Part shown: in pieces, positions 20,905-31,125 of the stretch
How the letters are laid out: each line of letters begins with the position of its first letter
Position numbering within the stretch: the stretch's first letter is position 1
Assembly (NCBI GenBank): GCA_030068075.1
Contig: CM057841.1
Location: 32,405,030 to 32,469,029 of the forward strand
Length of the DNA: 64,000 bases
Reading direction: 5' to 3'
DNA from: Paguma larvata
Lineage: Eukaryota > Chordata > Mammalia > Carnivora > Viverridae
Notes under the pieces: generated by a model
Databases searched by the model: none
What the model was told of the DNA's origin: nothing
What the model saw: only the letters and a program-made list of their open reading frames with translations
Translations under genes and position numbers: made by a program

Positions 20905-21105
20905 TAATATTTACAACAACCTAATGCTCACGACAGCCCTGTGAGGTAGGCACAGTTGTTTTGCGGATGAGAAAACTGAGGCACAGAGAGGCCAAGTAAC
21001 TTGTGGAAGGTGACACAGCCAGTAAGTGGCAGAGCTGGGATTCAAACCTTGATGGCCCGGTCCAGAGTTCATGCCTTTAACCACCACACCACGGCTCCTC
21101 TCATT
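20905..21105 (-). mobile_element. MIR, well preserved
   Basis: 'cttaatatttacaacaacctaatgctcacgacagccctgtgaggtaggcacagttg...gatgagaaaactgaggcacagagaggccaagtaacttg...ggtgacacagccagtaagtggcagagctgggattcaaacc...tttaaccaccacacc' is one of the best preserved MIRs in the window. Confidence 0.95.
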
Positions 21106-21189
21106 GCTGCTTACAGAACTAGACTAATACCCTGTTTTTATTTTCCCATCCAGGAGGAGGCAGACCACCATACCATGGCCCCTCGGGAC

Positions 21190-21995
21190 AGACTCATCCA
21201 CCCATCCACCCATCCATCCATCCATCCATCCACCCACCCACACCGTCAGCTCACCACCCCTCCAACCACCCACTCCCCCACCTTCCAATCCATCCTTCCA
21301 ATCCATCCTTCCATCCACCCACCCACCCATCCATCCACCCATCCACCCATCCATCCATCCATCCACCCATCCACCCATCCATCCATCCATCCATCCATCC
21401 ATCCACCCATCCACCCATCCACCCATCCATCCACTCATCCACCCATCCATCCATCCATCCACCCATCCACCCATCCATCCATCCATCCACCCATTCATCC
21501 ATCCATCCATCCACCCATCCATCCACCCACCCACACCGTCAGCTCACCACCCCTCCAACCACCCACTCCCCCACCTTCCAATCCATCCTTCCAATCCATC
21601 CATCCATCCACCCACCCATCCATCCACCCATCCATCCACCCACCCACACCGTCAGCTCACTACCCCTCCAACCACCCACTCACCCTCCTTCCAATCCATC
21701 CTTCCAATCCATCCATCCATCCACCCACCCATCCATCCACCCATCCACCCACCCACCCACACCGTCAGCTCACTACCCCTCCAACCACCCACTCACCCTC
21801 CTTCCAATCCATCCTTCCAATTCATCCATCCATCCACCCACCCACCCCGTCAGCCACCTATCCCCCCAGTCACCCTCCCACCAAACCATCACCCGAACCC
21901 ATCTACCCATTCTGTCTCCCCCCTTCCCTCCATTTTCCCCTTTCGTTGTCCCTCCCTCCATTCCTCCTTCCCTCTTTTCTATCTTCCCTTCCTCC
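21190..21995 (+). repeat. (TCCA)n/(CCAC)n minisatellite with 113-bp higher-order unit
   Basis: About 800 bp of ATCC, ATCCACCC and CATCC words. A distinct insert starting CACCGTCAGCTCAC and continuing 'CCCTCCAACCACCCACTC' recurs at 21,241, 21,534, 21,647 and 21,760, with a decayed copy at about 21,845. Spacings are 293, 113, 113 and about 85 bp. The array decays after 21,900 into CCTT/CTTC-rich sequence. The long open frames on both strands (up to 339 codons of HPSIHPST type) are repeat by-products. Confidence 0.97.
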
Positions 21996-22297
21996 CTTCA
22001 TTCCACTGAAAGACCATTAGCTATGCCTTTCCCGCAGGTCGGGCATCCACACACTGCTCCCGGAACGGGGCCAGAGTCGGGGGGGTGGCCCGGCCCCTGA
22101 CCCGGGGCAGGCAAAAGTGCAGAGCTCACGTCCTCAGAGCGGGCCCTGACCAAACACACCTTCCCAGACTCCGGCCTCCTACTCAGAGGAGAAAAAAACA
22201 AAAAACAATAAAAAACAAAAAAACCACCTAAACCCTCAGGATGGAAGCAATTTCTGGGAACTGGGACTGGTCTTCCCTTAAGCCCATACCTGCTCAA

Positions 22298-22322
22298 CAG
22301 GACAGACAGACAGACAGACAGA
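22298..22322 (+). repeat. (GACA)n microsatellite
   Basis: GGACAGACAGACAGACAGAC, followed by AGAGG. Five to six units. Confidence 0.9.
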
Positions 22323-22389
22323 GGCCGTGACCACGAGCAGATGCGGTACGCGGAGCCAACAACCCACCCCGCACGCTTCCGGAAACACG

Positions 22390-22790
22390 GCGAGATCTGG
22401 GGCGTCAATTATTTAAACCCTAATTAACATAGCTCTGCATGTCTTTTTGGGGGGCACGCTCAGAACACACAGCATTGTTATCGGGGAGGAAAAAGGTGGA
22501 TGAAATATTGATGGGGAGCCGGCTTTGTTCTCGGCTCCGCGAGAGCAGCCTGGTTGTAGGAAGCGGATTCCCGCCGCTGCGGCGGCTTTAATTAGGAAGG
22601 GTCGGTGGCTTCTCGGGCGCCTTGGATCCCTTTAATTTCCACAGAGGGAAGCGGCTTCTGAATTTTATTGAACACGGTTGAATTTTTATTTTCAAAAATC
22701 AAAACAGAAACAGTTCTTGGCATCTGTTATGAGCGCTGGGTGTTATTTGCTCTTTAGAGATAAAGTTGTTTTCATGCAGGGGAGAGAGAG
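22390..22790. promoter_or_regulatory. Candidate developmental enhancer-like element
   Basis: AT-rich motifs in a CpG-rich flank with no repeat identity: CAATTATTTAAACCCTAATTAACAT (TAATTA at about 22,421-22,426), TGAAATATTGATGG (about 22,500), GCTTTAATTAGGAAGG (TAATTA at 22,589-22,594), CTTTAATTTCC (about 22,630) and TTTTATTGAAC (about 22,663). This mix of TAATTA sites with CGG-rich spacers is typical of conserved developmental non-coding elements. Conservation is not tested. Confidence 0.45.
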
Positions 22791-23455
22791 CGAGAGCCGG
22801 GGAAATCGGGGCGGGAGGTTTGTCCTGGGAAACAGACTCAGCCGGGAGACCGGCGGTCAGCAGGCAAATACACCTCCACCCGCCCCGGCCCGGCCCCGGA
22901 TCCCGGCGCTCCGGCCACCCGAGAAATCCGCTCCACGATGAACCGTTTGCGCTGGGGTTGAGGCGGGCGGTTAACTTTTGGGGCCCTGGAGTCTGACCTG
23001 GCTCCAGAAGTTTCTGGGGCAAGAAGCCAAGCCCTTAGGTTCTAGGGGGAGGCAGGGGCAGACCCCTGGGAGGCAGGAGGACCGGGGAAGGGGGGAGGCG
23101 CACGGAGGAAACCTTGGGGAGGGGGCGGGGAGGGCAGAGCAGAATGTGGCTGCTGGAAGCGGGGGGTCCCTGGTGGCAACCTCAAAGGCCAGAGCCGTCT
23201 GGGAACGCTCAGTCCCAGGTCCACACGGGCCGGGAGAAGACGTCCCGGGGAAGGGCTCGGGTCCGGCACCGTCTCTCCCTCTCCCTGCCTTCTGGGGTGG
23301 TTGGTTGCTGGCTTCATTTACTAAGCGGATGCCACCCCCGTACTAGAAGGTCGACATCTTAGCAGGCCCCGGGGGACCAGAGAGACAGAGCCACCGTGGG
23401 CCCCCCCACAGGAAGACCGACGCCAGGAGCCCCGTGCGATAAAAGCTGGGGGTGC
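22791..23455. other. Unassigned GC-rich sequence
   Basis: CpG-rich shoulder of the preceding element (to about 22,960), then G-rich sequence. No supportable gene. Confidence 0.4.
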
Positions 23456-23459
23456 AGGG

Positions 23460-23600
23460 GGAGAGGTTTCACTCACTTCGGAAGTGATGTTTGAGCTGGA
23501 GGGAGGGAGGGAGGGAGGATAATGTCCCAGGAAGACAAGCCAGGCGGAGGGCACGGCCTCGGCGAAGGTAAGGAAGTGGGAGGAAACACAGCAGGAGCCG
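23460..23600 (-). mobile_element. L2 LINE fragment
   Basis: 'cactcacttcggaagtgatgtttgagctggaggg...caggaagacaagccaggcggagggcacggcc' matches reverse-complement L2 ('ggaggtgacatttgagctgagacc ... agccaggcgaag'). GGGA units at 23,498-23,517 interrupt it. Confidence 0.6.
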
Positions 23601-24475
23601 AGCGGACGAGCCAGCCGGCAGCTAGAGCCGCTCAGCCGATCCCCCGGGGACAGGGATGCAGGGCGGGGGGTGGGGGGGGCTTGCACCTGCCCCCTCATTT
23701 AGCTCCCGCCAGACTCCAGCGAGGCCCTGATACCCTCGTTCAGCGTGCATCACGAGTCACAGGCGATGGCGGTGCGCGAATGCGGAATGAAGTCACCTGT
23801 GTCGCTCCAAAGTGTTCTAGAGGCAGCAGAGCTAGGCCGGCGTGCTCGCTCCACGGACACGGAACACACGGAGCGGGCCTTACTGGGGAGACACGAGCAG
23901 GCCCGGCCACAGGCCCCGGGCGTCCTCCCCCATCGTGCCGCCCATGAAATTCTAAACAGGGGTGCGCTCCCTCTGCCACTAGCCGGCACCTGAGTCTTTG
24001 GGAAGAGAACGACCCTCGAGGTTCCGGAACATTCTCTGGCTGCATGCACAGAGCGCCGGAAGTGCATCCGTCTAGAGAAACATGACGGCCGTGGGATATA
24101 AAAGCTTCACCTCTCCTACCCCTGGGCAGGACCACTCAGATACGTGACCCGAAGTCCCCTCTGTAAAATCTTGCTTGCTGTGCGCCCTCCCTTGGCCTCC
24201 TTCCCTGCTCTGTCCCACGCGCTCGCTCCCTATGGCTTGGTCCCCAAAACGCTTCCTAAGTATCGCTTTGACTTGACTCTGTCTCGGGATCTGCCTCGGG
24301 GAGCCCCACATAAGTCCCCCCTGCATACCCGCCGTCGTTCCCCTCCCTGGCCGTCCAGCTTAAATAAATCACACACGTGCATCCACACACACCCGCACAT
24401 GACCAAGAAGGTGCTGATCAATAATCTAGGTGCCGGAGGTTTGTTCTTTGCGGCAGAGGACAAAGCTGTTAGCGG
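23601..24475. other. Unassigned sequence
   Basis: Mixed GC-rich sequence with a G-rich run at 23,660-23,680. No feature can be supported. Confidence 0.4.
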
Positions 24476-24479
24476 CCCC

Positions 24480-24770
24480 TCCCCTTGAGGAGCCGATACT
24501 CCCATGGGGGAGACGGACATTGCAAACATTAAGCAAATGATGGAATCAGAAATGTCATCCCCGAAGAGGTGACTTTTGCATAGACATGGAGAGGAACGAG
24601 AAAGCTTGCAAGCCATGAAAGCAACCCCTGCAAGAAGTTAAAAGTATTCTGGGGAGCAGCAACAGCAAGTGCAAAGGCCCTGGGGCAGGATCTATTTGGA
24701 GTGTTCAAGGAGTATCCAGGAAGCTGGCTGGCAGGGGCTGAGTTTATATGGGGGAGAAGAAAGGATGGGG
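24480..24770 (-). mobile_element. L2 LINE fragment
   Basis: 'gggggagacggacattgcaaacattaagcaaatgatgg', 'cgaagaggtgacttttgcatagac' and 'gcagcaacagcaagtgcaaaggccctggggcaggatctatttggagtgttcaagg' follow the reverse-complement L2 order. Confidence 0.82.
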
Positions 24771-25332
24771 GTTGGTGAGGTGTGGAGTGTAGGTACTGTC
24801 GGGCTCCTGTATCCTACTGCCCACACATAAGCTTTTATCCCGAATGTGGTGGGGACCAGCAGGAGGTCCTGTATCTTTGTCTCGTGCAGAGCAATTTCAA
24901 CTCCAGTCAGGAGCCCAGGAGGGAGCTGGCCCCCTCAAAGTGGACTTGAGGAGCACCGTGCTGTGCAGGCAGAGACTGCCGCTTCCCTAAAAGGCTTTTC
25001 GCACCAGCTGCCACAGGACCGGATCCCTCTGCGTCATGTCACGCGCGCGCACACACCGACATTAAAGGATCGTGCTACCTACACGTGGGCGGGAGGCTGC
25101 TGCTTTTTTCCTCACTCCCTTATTTATTCAGCACGCGTTCAGTGGGCTCCTTGACACGTCAGGTGCTACTCCCGGGCACCCTGGCAAGCCAGGGAAAACA
25201 GGACCCCCGCCCAAGCAAGCCTTGCCTGCCGGCGGGGGAGACGGATGAGAAACAGCCGATCAGAAATCCGGGTAAAATACATCTCAGGCAGTGCCAGAAA
25301 TCTTCATTTACAGAAAAATCAAACAAGTCGGA

Positions 25333-25554
25333 CAGGTGGTTCTCAACTGGGAAGGCTCGCCCCGCGCCCCCCCTCCCCCGGGGCGCGTTTGAGAATGTTC
25401 GGAGATGTTGTTTGATCCTCATAACCTTGGGAGGGTGGGTACGACCGGCATCTCCCGAGTAGAGGTCAAGGCTGCTGCTAGGCACCCTCCACGCACAGGA
25501 CGGCCCCCACGACAAAGATGTATCCAATGAACAGCGCCGAGATGGAGAAACCAA
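25333..25554 (+). mobile_element. Non-autonomous hAT DNA transposon (MER5-like)
   Basis: Starts CAGGTGGTTCTCAACTGGG (terminal inverted repeat, consensus CAGTGGTTCTCAAC) and ends 'gcacaggacggcccccacgacaaagatgtatccaatgaacagcgccgagatggagaaacc', the usual end of this family ('gaggttgagaaaccctg'). Both ends are present. Flanks AAGTCGGA and AGATCAGA agree at 5 of 8 positions, all differences being transitions, compatible with a decayed 8-bp duplication. Confidence 0.82.
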
Positions 25555-25559
25555 AGATC

Positions 25560-26055
25560 AGAGGAAACAGAGTGACAGAGAAGAGACGCTGACATCGGAA
25601 CGGTTCGGGGCGGACCATCGGAGGAGGGAACACTTCCGCAGAGACATGAGTGGAGATGGGAAGCCGAGGCAAAGAACTTGATGTGTTCGAGGAAGACATG
25701 TAGACAGAGCTCATCCTCTCTAACGACTTCGGGGGGACGCCGCTTTGAGAATTCGCTAGCTCCGGGGACACAGGATTCACCCCGCAGTCATTTCCAAACG
25801 TCCTCCTCCCAAACAAGCGGGGAGTCCCTATCCGCCAGAACCACCCTACCCCAGCCTCCCCGCGGGGCATCCTGGTGGGAGAAGGGAACTTCTGGGATAA
25901 AACCCTCAGCCCCTTGAACTTGGACCAGCCCCCTCCCCCACCCCGGGTCAGGGAGGGCAGTCCCCTTCTGCTTACTCCGCTGTCAGAGGGGATTCCTTCT
26001 ATCTGCATAATTAGGGCGAAATAGCTGCAAAGCATTTTGCGTCCATGATAATTTT
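25560..26055. other. Unassigned sequence
   Basis: The 185-codon minus-strand frame at 25,478-26,035 includes the hAT element at its carboxyl end, so it cannot be an ancestral gene as a whole. I see nothing else. Confidence 0.45.
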
Positions 26056-26059
26056 GCTT

Positions 26060-26215
26060 TTCATCTTAAAATAACCTGGAAAAGTGAGCGGGTCCAGGGG
26101 CATCACCCCAACCCTCCGTTTTATCGGGGCGGCTGAGGCTCAGGGAGAAGCCAGGGCTTGCCCAAGGTTTATAGACAGCGAGCACAGGGGCCAGGGCCCC
26201 GCCTCCTCACTTCCA
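26060..26215 (-). mobile_element. MIR fragment
   Basis: 'ccctccgttttatcggggcggctgaggctcagggagaagccagggcttgcccaaggtttatagacagcgagcacagggg' is a decayed reverse-complement MIR core. Confidence 0.7.
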
Positions 26216-26269
26216 AGTCCACCTCTGTCTTTAGCCTCGCCTGCCGGCCACAGAGCCCCGCCAGCCCCT

Positions 26270-26450
26270 CTCCGATTTTTATAAATAAGGCTCAGCTCTG
26301 AGAGCCTCCGTCTCCCAGGCCCACACCCTCCTCGCTGTGACATTTCCTCTTCCCCCCTCGAGGGCCCAGCCTCGCTGGAGGCTTTGATTAAAAATGCACC
26401 TCGTAATCTCATCAGAGGCCAGAAACATGCATATATGCAAATCTACATCT
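26270..26450. promoter_or_regulatory. Candidate conserved element with octamer site
   Basis: Three AT-rich blocks: GATTTTTATAAATAAGG at 26,275, TTGATTAAAAATGCACC with TCGTAATCTCATCAG at 26,385-26,415, and CATGCATATATGCAAATC at 26,427-26,443 containing a perfect octamer ATGCAAAT (26,435-26,442). No repeat identity. Regulatory role inferred. Confidence 0.33.
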
Positions 26451-27710
26451 GCTCCTCGACTCGGGGAAGGATCTTCCCAGAGTGCTCTGGGAAAAAAAGG
26501 GCCCAGCCCAGTGAACTCTGGAGGGAAGGTTCCAGAACATCCGACAGTCACTTTGAAATCCCTGGGTCCCTGAGGGAAACTCACCCTTGATGTAATCGGA
26601 GGTTATACTGGAAGGAGCAGGAGAGGAGCCGTCCCAGCAGGGCCCGTCTGAAGCCGGGGCTCTCTTCTGATCAAGCCCTTCCGATGGTGTGGGAGACGCG
26701 ACCGCCCCTGCTCCGGGGAGCCCGCCCCTCTGGTGGACAAGGGAGCAGCAGCTGGTGGTCACTTCTTGGCTTCGACGAGAGTCTTCTTTGCCAGCTTGAA
26801 GGCATAGGACAGTCTCCCAAGAGACCTACTGTACGCAGCACACCTAGGGCCCGCACCATCGACTCTGGGACAAGTACCCATTGAAGTTTCTATGGCTTAA
26901 GACGGTGAGACTCCATTTCTCAGTCACGTGAAGTCGGAAGTAGGGTTCCTCCATCCTGGGGCACTGCCCGCCTCCGGGACCTCAGAGTCTGCGTAGAGAA
27001 GGGCGCTGAGGGTCTGCAGGCCCGGCCTGGAAGGGGCACGTCGCGCCCGCATCGGGCAGGGCTGCTCTGGAAGCCTGGGGAGCAGCCACCACAGCCATGG
27101 GGTCGCCGTAGGGGTGGCCGGGTCACAAGGCAGGCCACGGCTGGGGCGAGGGGAGTCCACCCGTATCTCCACCCTTGCATCACAGATTCCAAGAACAAAG
27201 GCCCTATGAGAGCACCTGCTTGGCCACCCCTGTCATTTAGATGGGCGGTTAGCGTCCGTGCCTCTCCAAGCGCCCCGACGCTTTTGACTGTATTTTTGCT
27301 GCGAGGGAGGGAATGTATATTTGTACGGGATCATATTCCAAGAACGTGATAAACGAGAGAGGTTCGGCCTACCCGGCGTCCGTGCGGTCCGCTGTCGGGG
27401 GAAAACCCCAAATTCCTTTGGGGATCGCTCCCCACTCCAGGCCACGAGCTACACGGGGGCTGATTTGATCCCCGACAACCAGTACGAACGCGTGTCCCGG
27501 GCCCGAGCAATCAGAACACAGCGACTGGTTCAGGAGCGGACACGTGACCCAGTGTGGGCCAATCACATGGAATCCTGGGGCTCCTGCGGAAGCAACGGGG
27601 ACGGACACCCTCAGCGGGAGGAGGTCAGCCCGGAGCGGCTGGCGGCCCTTCTTCCTGATAAAGGATGGAGCACGCGAAGGAAATCGGATTTGAAGATCAG
27701 AGCAGGAGGT
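26451..27710. other. Unassigned sequence, possible old repeat at 27,480-27,690
   Basis: 'cggacacgtgacccagtgtgggccaatcacatgg' at about 27,537-27,570 resembles a common but unclassified mammalian interspersed repeat ('cacgtgacccaatccaggccaatcag'). The rest shows no feature. Confidence 0.35.
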
Positions 27711-27716
27711 GCCTGG

Positions 27717-28097
27717 TGTCACAGGCCGAATTGGGTCCCCTGCAAAATTCCAATGGTGAAGCCCCAACCCGCAGTGTCACTGTATTTGGAGATAAAGCCT
27801 TCCGAGAGGCAATTAGAGTGAAACAAGGTCGCCACGGTAGGGGTGTAATTCAGTGGCTGGTGTCCACGTATTAAGAGTAGGGATACCGGGAGTGTCTGAG
27901 CACAGAGGAAAACCCTGTGAGGACACAGGAAGAAGGCGGCCATCTGCAAGTCAAGGAGAGAGGCCTCAGGAGACACCACCTCTGCCAGCCCCTTGATCTT
28001 GGACTTGCTGCCTCCAGAGCTATAAGGAAATACATTTCTGTTGTTTAAGCCACGCAGTCTGCGGCACGGGTGACGGTGGCCCAAGCCAACCGATACC
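27717..28097 (+). mobile_element. MaLR (MLT1/MST-type) solo LTR with perfect 5-bp target-site duplication
   Basis: Starts TGTCACAGGCCGAATTGGG, has 'gtcactgtatttggagataaagcc', 'gaggacacaggaagaaggcggccatctgcaagtcaaggagagaggcctcagg', 'ccttgatcttggacttgctgcctccagagctat' and 'ttctgttgtttaagccacgcagtctgcgg', and ends near CCGATACC. CCTGG occurs at 27,712-27,716 and 28,098-28,102, the 5-bp duplication expected for this class. At 381 bp it is a complete solo LTR with no internal retroviral sequence. Confidence 0.95.
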
Positions 28098-28109
28098 CCT
28101 GGGGACATT

Positions 28110-28485
28110 ATTCAACACCTGGGCCGGCTGTGCCCGACACTTTCTCAGAACCCTTCCAAAGCTAATTTGACTCAGAGTTTCTTTCCCTGCAGATTAGACA
28201 TTAAGAATTCCCCATCGTGACCAACGCTTGACACCAGTAGTCTCAGGGTTTGGGATGAGGGGAGATCGTCTTTCCTTTTTTATTTTACTGTTCAGAATTT
28301 TATAAAATGAACTTGGATGACTTTCATAATTAAAAAAAAAAAAGAAGCATTATATAAGGGAAGTGTTTGTGTTTCTCTGCCGTGCGTAGGGACTAAAGGC
28401 AATTTTCCTTCCTGACGGGCCAGAAAGGCCCGATGAGGAGGAGTAAGGTCACTATTTGCTAAGGCCGTTCTGCACGCCGGGGGCA
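28110..28485. other. Unassigned AT-rich sequence
   Basis: AT-rich from 28,140 to 28,370, with an A-run at about 28,331-28,343. No named repeat is recognised. 'AAAGCTAATTTGACTC' at about 28,159 has a homeodomain-like core. Confidence 0.35.
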
Positions 28486-28489
28486 CACC

Positions 28490-28690
28490 AGTGGTCAGCT
28501 CCTTGTCATTGTCACAGAGGCGCAGCCAAGCGGGTCCTGTCGATATCCCCCCTCCCCAACCCCATTCACAGATGAGGAAACAGAGGTTCCGGGAGATAAT
28601 ATCTTAACGAAGAAACACCCCAGGAGTAAGTTGCAAGGCGGGGGTCCGGCTCTAGAATTTCCTGATGCCAAAGCTCTCTCTTCGCTGCAG
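28490..28690 (-). mobile_element. MIR fragment
   Basis: 'ccattcacagatgaggaaacagaggttccgggagataatatcttaacg...gtaagttgcaaggcgggggtccggctctagaatttcctgatgccaaagctc' is a reverse-complement MIR. Confidence 0.8.
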
Positions 28691-30045
28691 CGGATAAATA
28701 AGTGAGGTCCTGGTGGCAGAGCCCTGAGGACTGGGTGCTATTGAGGTGAGCCCTTACGCCGTGGGAGTCCCTAGACCAAAGCAAGATCGCCACGCTTGGG
28801 GCAGCGGGGGGACACGGAACAAAAGTCAATGAGATTCTCAGTCAGTTCAGTAAAACAGATAAATTCAACGACTAGTGTAGTGTTTTAAAATCCGTGTGCG
28901 TATTTATAAGTCTGGGTATCTTTGTGCGTGTGTAGATCTAGATCTAAGTCAACGTCGTAACGTATCTTATCCTTATCATGGTTGGGTTGAATCATACGAA
29001 ACTGATAGCATTAGACCATTTTTGCTCTATAAAAATGGCTCTTTTAAATGCCTTAGCTCTCTGCCTGCAGCCCATCTATATAATCTGTATCTCTCTTTTG
29101 CCACAAAAACAAAACACACAGAGACTCTTCGAATCCTAAATCTGGGGTTCCGTCCACCTAGCCCCCACCCGGAGCCTGACTGCTCTGGGGCGGAAAGGAA
29201 GCGAGGCCTTGGGGACCAGAAGGTCAAAGAGCCTCACGGATGGCCGCCCAGTCGCCCCGGCCTCTGAGAAAGCTGGTCCCCTCCACTCCCTCTGCTGACC
29301 AGGGAGAGGCCCTTAGTAACTGGCCACTGCGCCCTCCGCAGCAGAGGGGGGATTTCAATAACCCATTTGACACTGACTTGTGCTGATGGGCTGAGCGGAG
29401 GCGCCCGCGGGGGTCGGGCCCCAGGCCGGGGTCTCCGCGGATGAGGTTGTAGCCGCAGGGCAGAGCCAGGGCAGAGGAAGAGGGCCAGTCCGGCCTCTCC
29501 CTTCCAGTCTTCTTGCTTGTGCAAGCCTCTCCCCCCCCCCAACACCCCCGGTCCTGCCCGCCCGCCCTGGCCGGTCCTCCCGCAGGCTCGGTTAGCCTGG
29601 CCTCCGGGCACCCCCTCCTCAGTCCCGCAGGCCCCTGGCTGCCCAGCCGGGTCCCCCGGCCGCCTACTCTGGCCGCGGGGCTGTTTGTGGAGCCGTCCCA
29701 GGCAGCTCTGAGCCTCCGTCTTCCTGTTTAGACAAACAAACAAAAGCCGGTTTGGTTACCACGGGCGGGCTGTGAGGCGTCCAACACAAACCGAGGCCGC
29801 CCGCCTGGCGTCTCCAGATGCCCCGGGTTCGGCTCAGGCGGTCCCGGGACACTTGCCTCATTCCCGCTCTGGCCTTGTTACCCGACTTTCCGTGCATCAG
29901 GGACACCGCCCCCCACCCCTGCCAACCAGCCCCTTTACAGAAGCCGTGTGCAACGGGGCCGTAGAAGAAGACCCGGATCCAACGTCCCAGGGTCACAGCC
30001 AAGGCTGGAGTCTCCTTGTATCCTTGAAGCCTTAGAACGTCCTGC
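28691..30045. other. Unassigned sequence, GC-rich after 29,390
   Basis: AT-rich to about 29,120 with no repeat recognised. 29,390-29,700 is CpG-rich, with a C12-like run at 29,531-29,541. No exon is supportable. Confidence 0.4.
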
Positions 30046-30049
30046 TTCA

Positions 30050-30170
30050 GAAGGGCTTAGACATAGCCTTGGCCAACACCCACTTAACAGACAGGAAAAC
30101 TGAGGCCAGAGAGGAGGGACTTTCCGAGGTTGCTGAGTGAACTGGGGACACACCTTTTAAAATCCACAGG
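30050..30170 (-). mobile_element. MIR fragment
   Basis: 'cccacttaacagacaggaaaactgaggccagagaggagggactttccgaggttgctgagtgaactgggg' is a reverse-complement MIR core. Confidence 0.7.
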
Positions 30171-30386
30171 CAGGAATTATCTCGTGGTGGAATTGGAGGA
30201 ATACCTCCTAAAGGGTTTTTTTCTTCCATCGAGTCTCTTCCCTGAGGGCCCGAATATCCTGAACTTCTACCCTTAGAGTTCGAGTCCTTGAGTCCAGACG
30301 TGCCGCTAAAAACCGCCTTGATAATGAGTTAAGGAGAGAAAGCAAGGTACAGATGAGTGGGTAGCGAAGTAGTCAGTATTCCACAA

Positions 30387-30424
30387 CATATGTGTGTGTG
30401 TGTGAGTGGTGTGCGTGTGTGTCT
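30387..30424 (+). repeat. (TG)n microsatellite, interrupted
   Basis: ATATGTGTGTGTGTGTGAGT followed by GGTGTGCGTGTGTGTCTGC. Confidence 0.92.
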
Positions 30425-30450
30425 GCATGATTTTCCAAAAGCACACACAC

Positions 30451-30609
30451 GGGGCGCCTGGGGGGCTCAGTCGGTTAAGCGTCCGACTTAGCCTCAGGTC
30501 ATGATCTCACAGTGAGTTCTAGCCGTGCGTCAGGCTCTGTGCTGACAGCTCAGAGTCTGGAGCCTGCTTCGGATTCTGCGGCTCCCTCTCTCTCTGCCCC
30601 TCCCCTGCT

Positions 30610-30641
<32 letters not shown>

Positions 30642-30686
30642 AAAAATAAATACACATTAAAAAAGTTTTTGAAATGAAAAAGAACT
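30451..30686 (+). mobile_element. Feliform SINE inserted in a short CA run
   Basis: GGGGCGCCTGGGGGGCTCAG through a long (CT)n stretch to CAAAAATAAATACACATTAA and an A-rich tail. The left flank AAAAGCACACACAC (30,437-30,450) and right flank AAAATCACACACAC... (from 30,687) look like the two copies of the target-site duplication. The right copy has expanded into the following CA repeat. Confidence 0.95.
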
Positions 30687-30691
30687 AAAAA

Positions 30692-30692
<1 letters not shown>

Positions 30693-30723
<31 letters not shown>
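30693..30723 (+). repeat. (CA)n microsatellite derived from a SINE target-site duplication
   Basis: About 15 CA units immediately after the SINE tail. The matching flank left of the SINE has only five. Confidence 0.93.
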
Positions 30724-30726
<3 letters not shown>

Positions 30727-30894
30727 TGGATGACTATTTCTGGTGGTGTATCCAAGAAACTTCTAGCAGAGATCACCTCTGGGGAGGAAAGCGGAAGGTA
30801 CGATTGTAGGAAGACTGACTTTCTGCTGTGTGCTCTTTGGCACGCTTCCTACTGGGTGTATTTCGACTTGCAATCCTAAAAGTAAGGGCGGTCC

Positions 30895-31125
30895 TTCACT
30901 TAGTCCTTACGTACTATGAGCAGGTACTGCCCTTGGTGCTTTATATTAACCCACTTCATCCTCCTAACAGCCCCGCGGGGGGCGTTTTACTATTATCATC
31001 CCATTGGACAGACGAGGAGACTGAGGCAGTGGATAACTTGCTCAGTAGTTGGCCCCAGTCAGCCGATGGCAGAACTGAAGTTTGAACCCAGACAGCCCGG
31101 CTCCAAAGTGCCGACATGTCCCGTC
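30895..31125 (-). mobile_element. MIR, nearly full length
   Basis: 'cttacgtactatgagcaggtactgcccttggtgctttatattaacccacttcatcctcctaacagccc...attatcatcccattggacagacgaggagactgaggcag...ggcagaactgaagtttgaacccagacagcccggctcc' covers the whole element in reverse. Confidence 0.93.

Noticed and set aside
21001..22020. 339-codon [14 protein letters not shown] open frame
   Set aside because: Direct read-through of the TCCA minisatellite that begins inside a MIR. The opposite strand is equally open as a Trp/Met/Gly repeat.
25478..26035. 185-codon minus-strand frame with a hydrophobic stretch (FSISALFIGYIFVVGAVL)
   Set aside because: The membrane-like segment is encoded by the hAT element at 25,333-25,554 read in reverse, so it is not a conserved protein.
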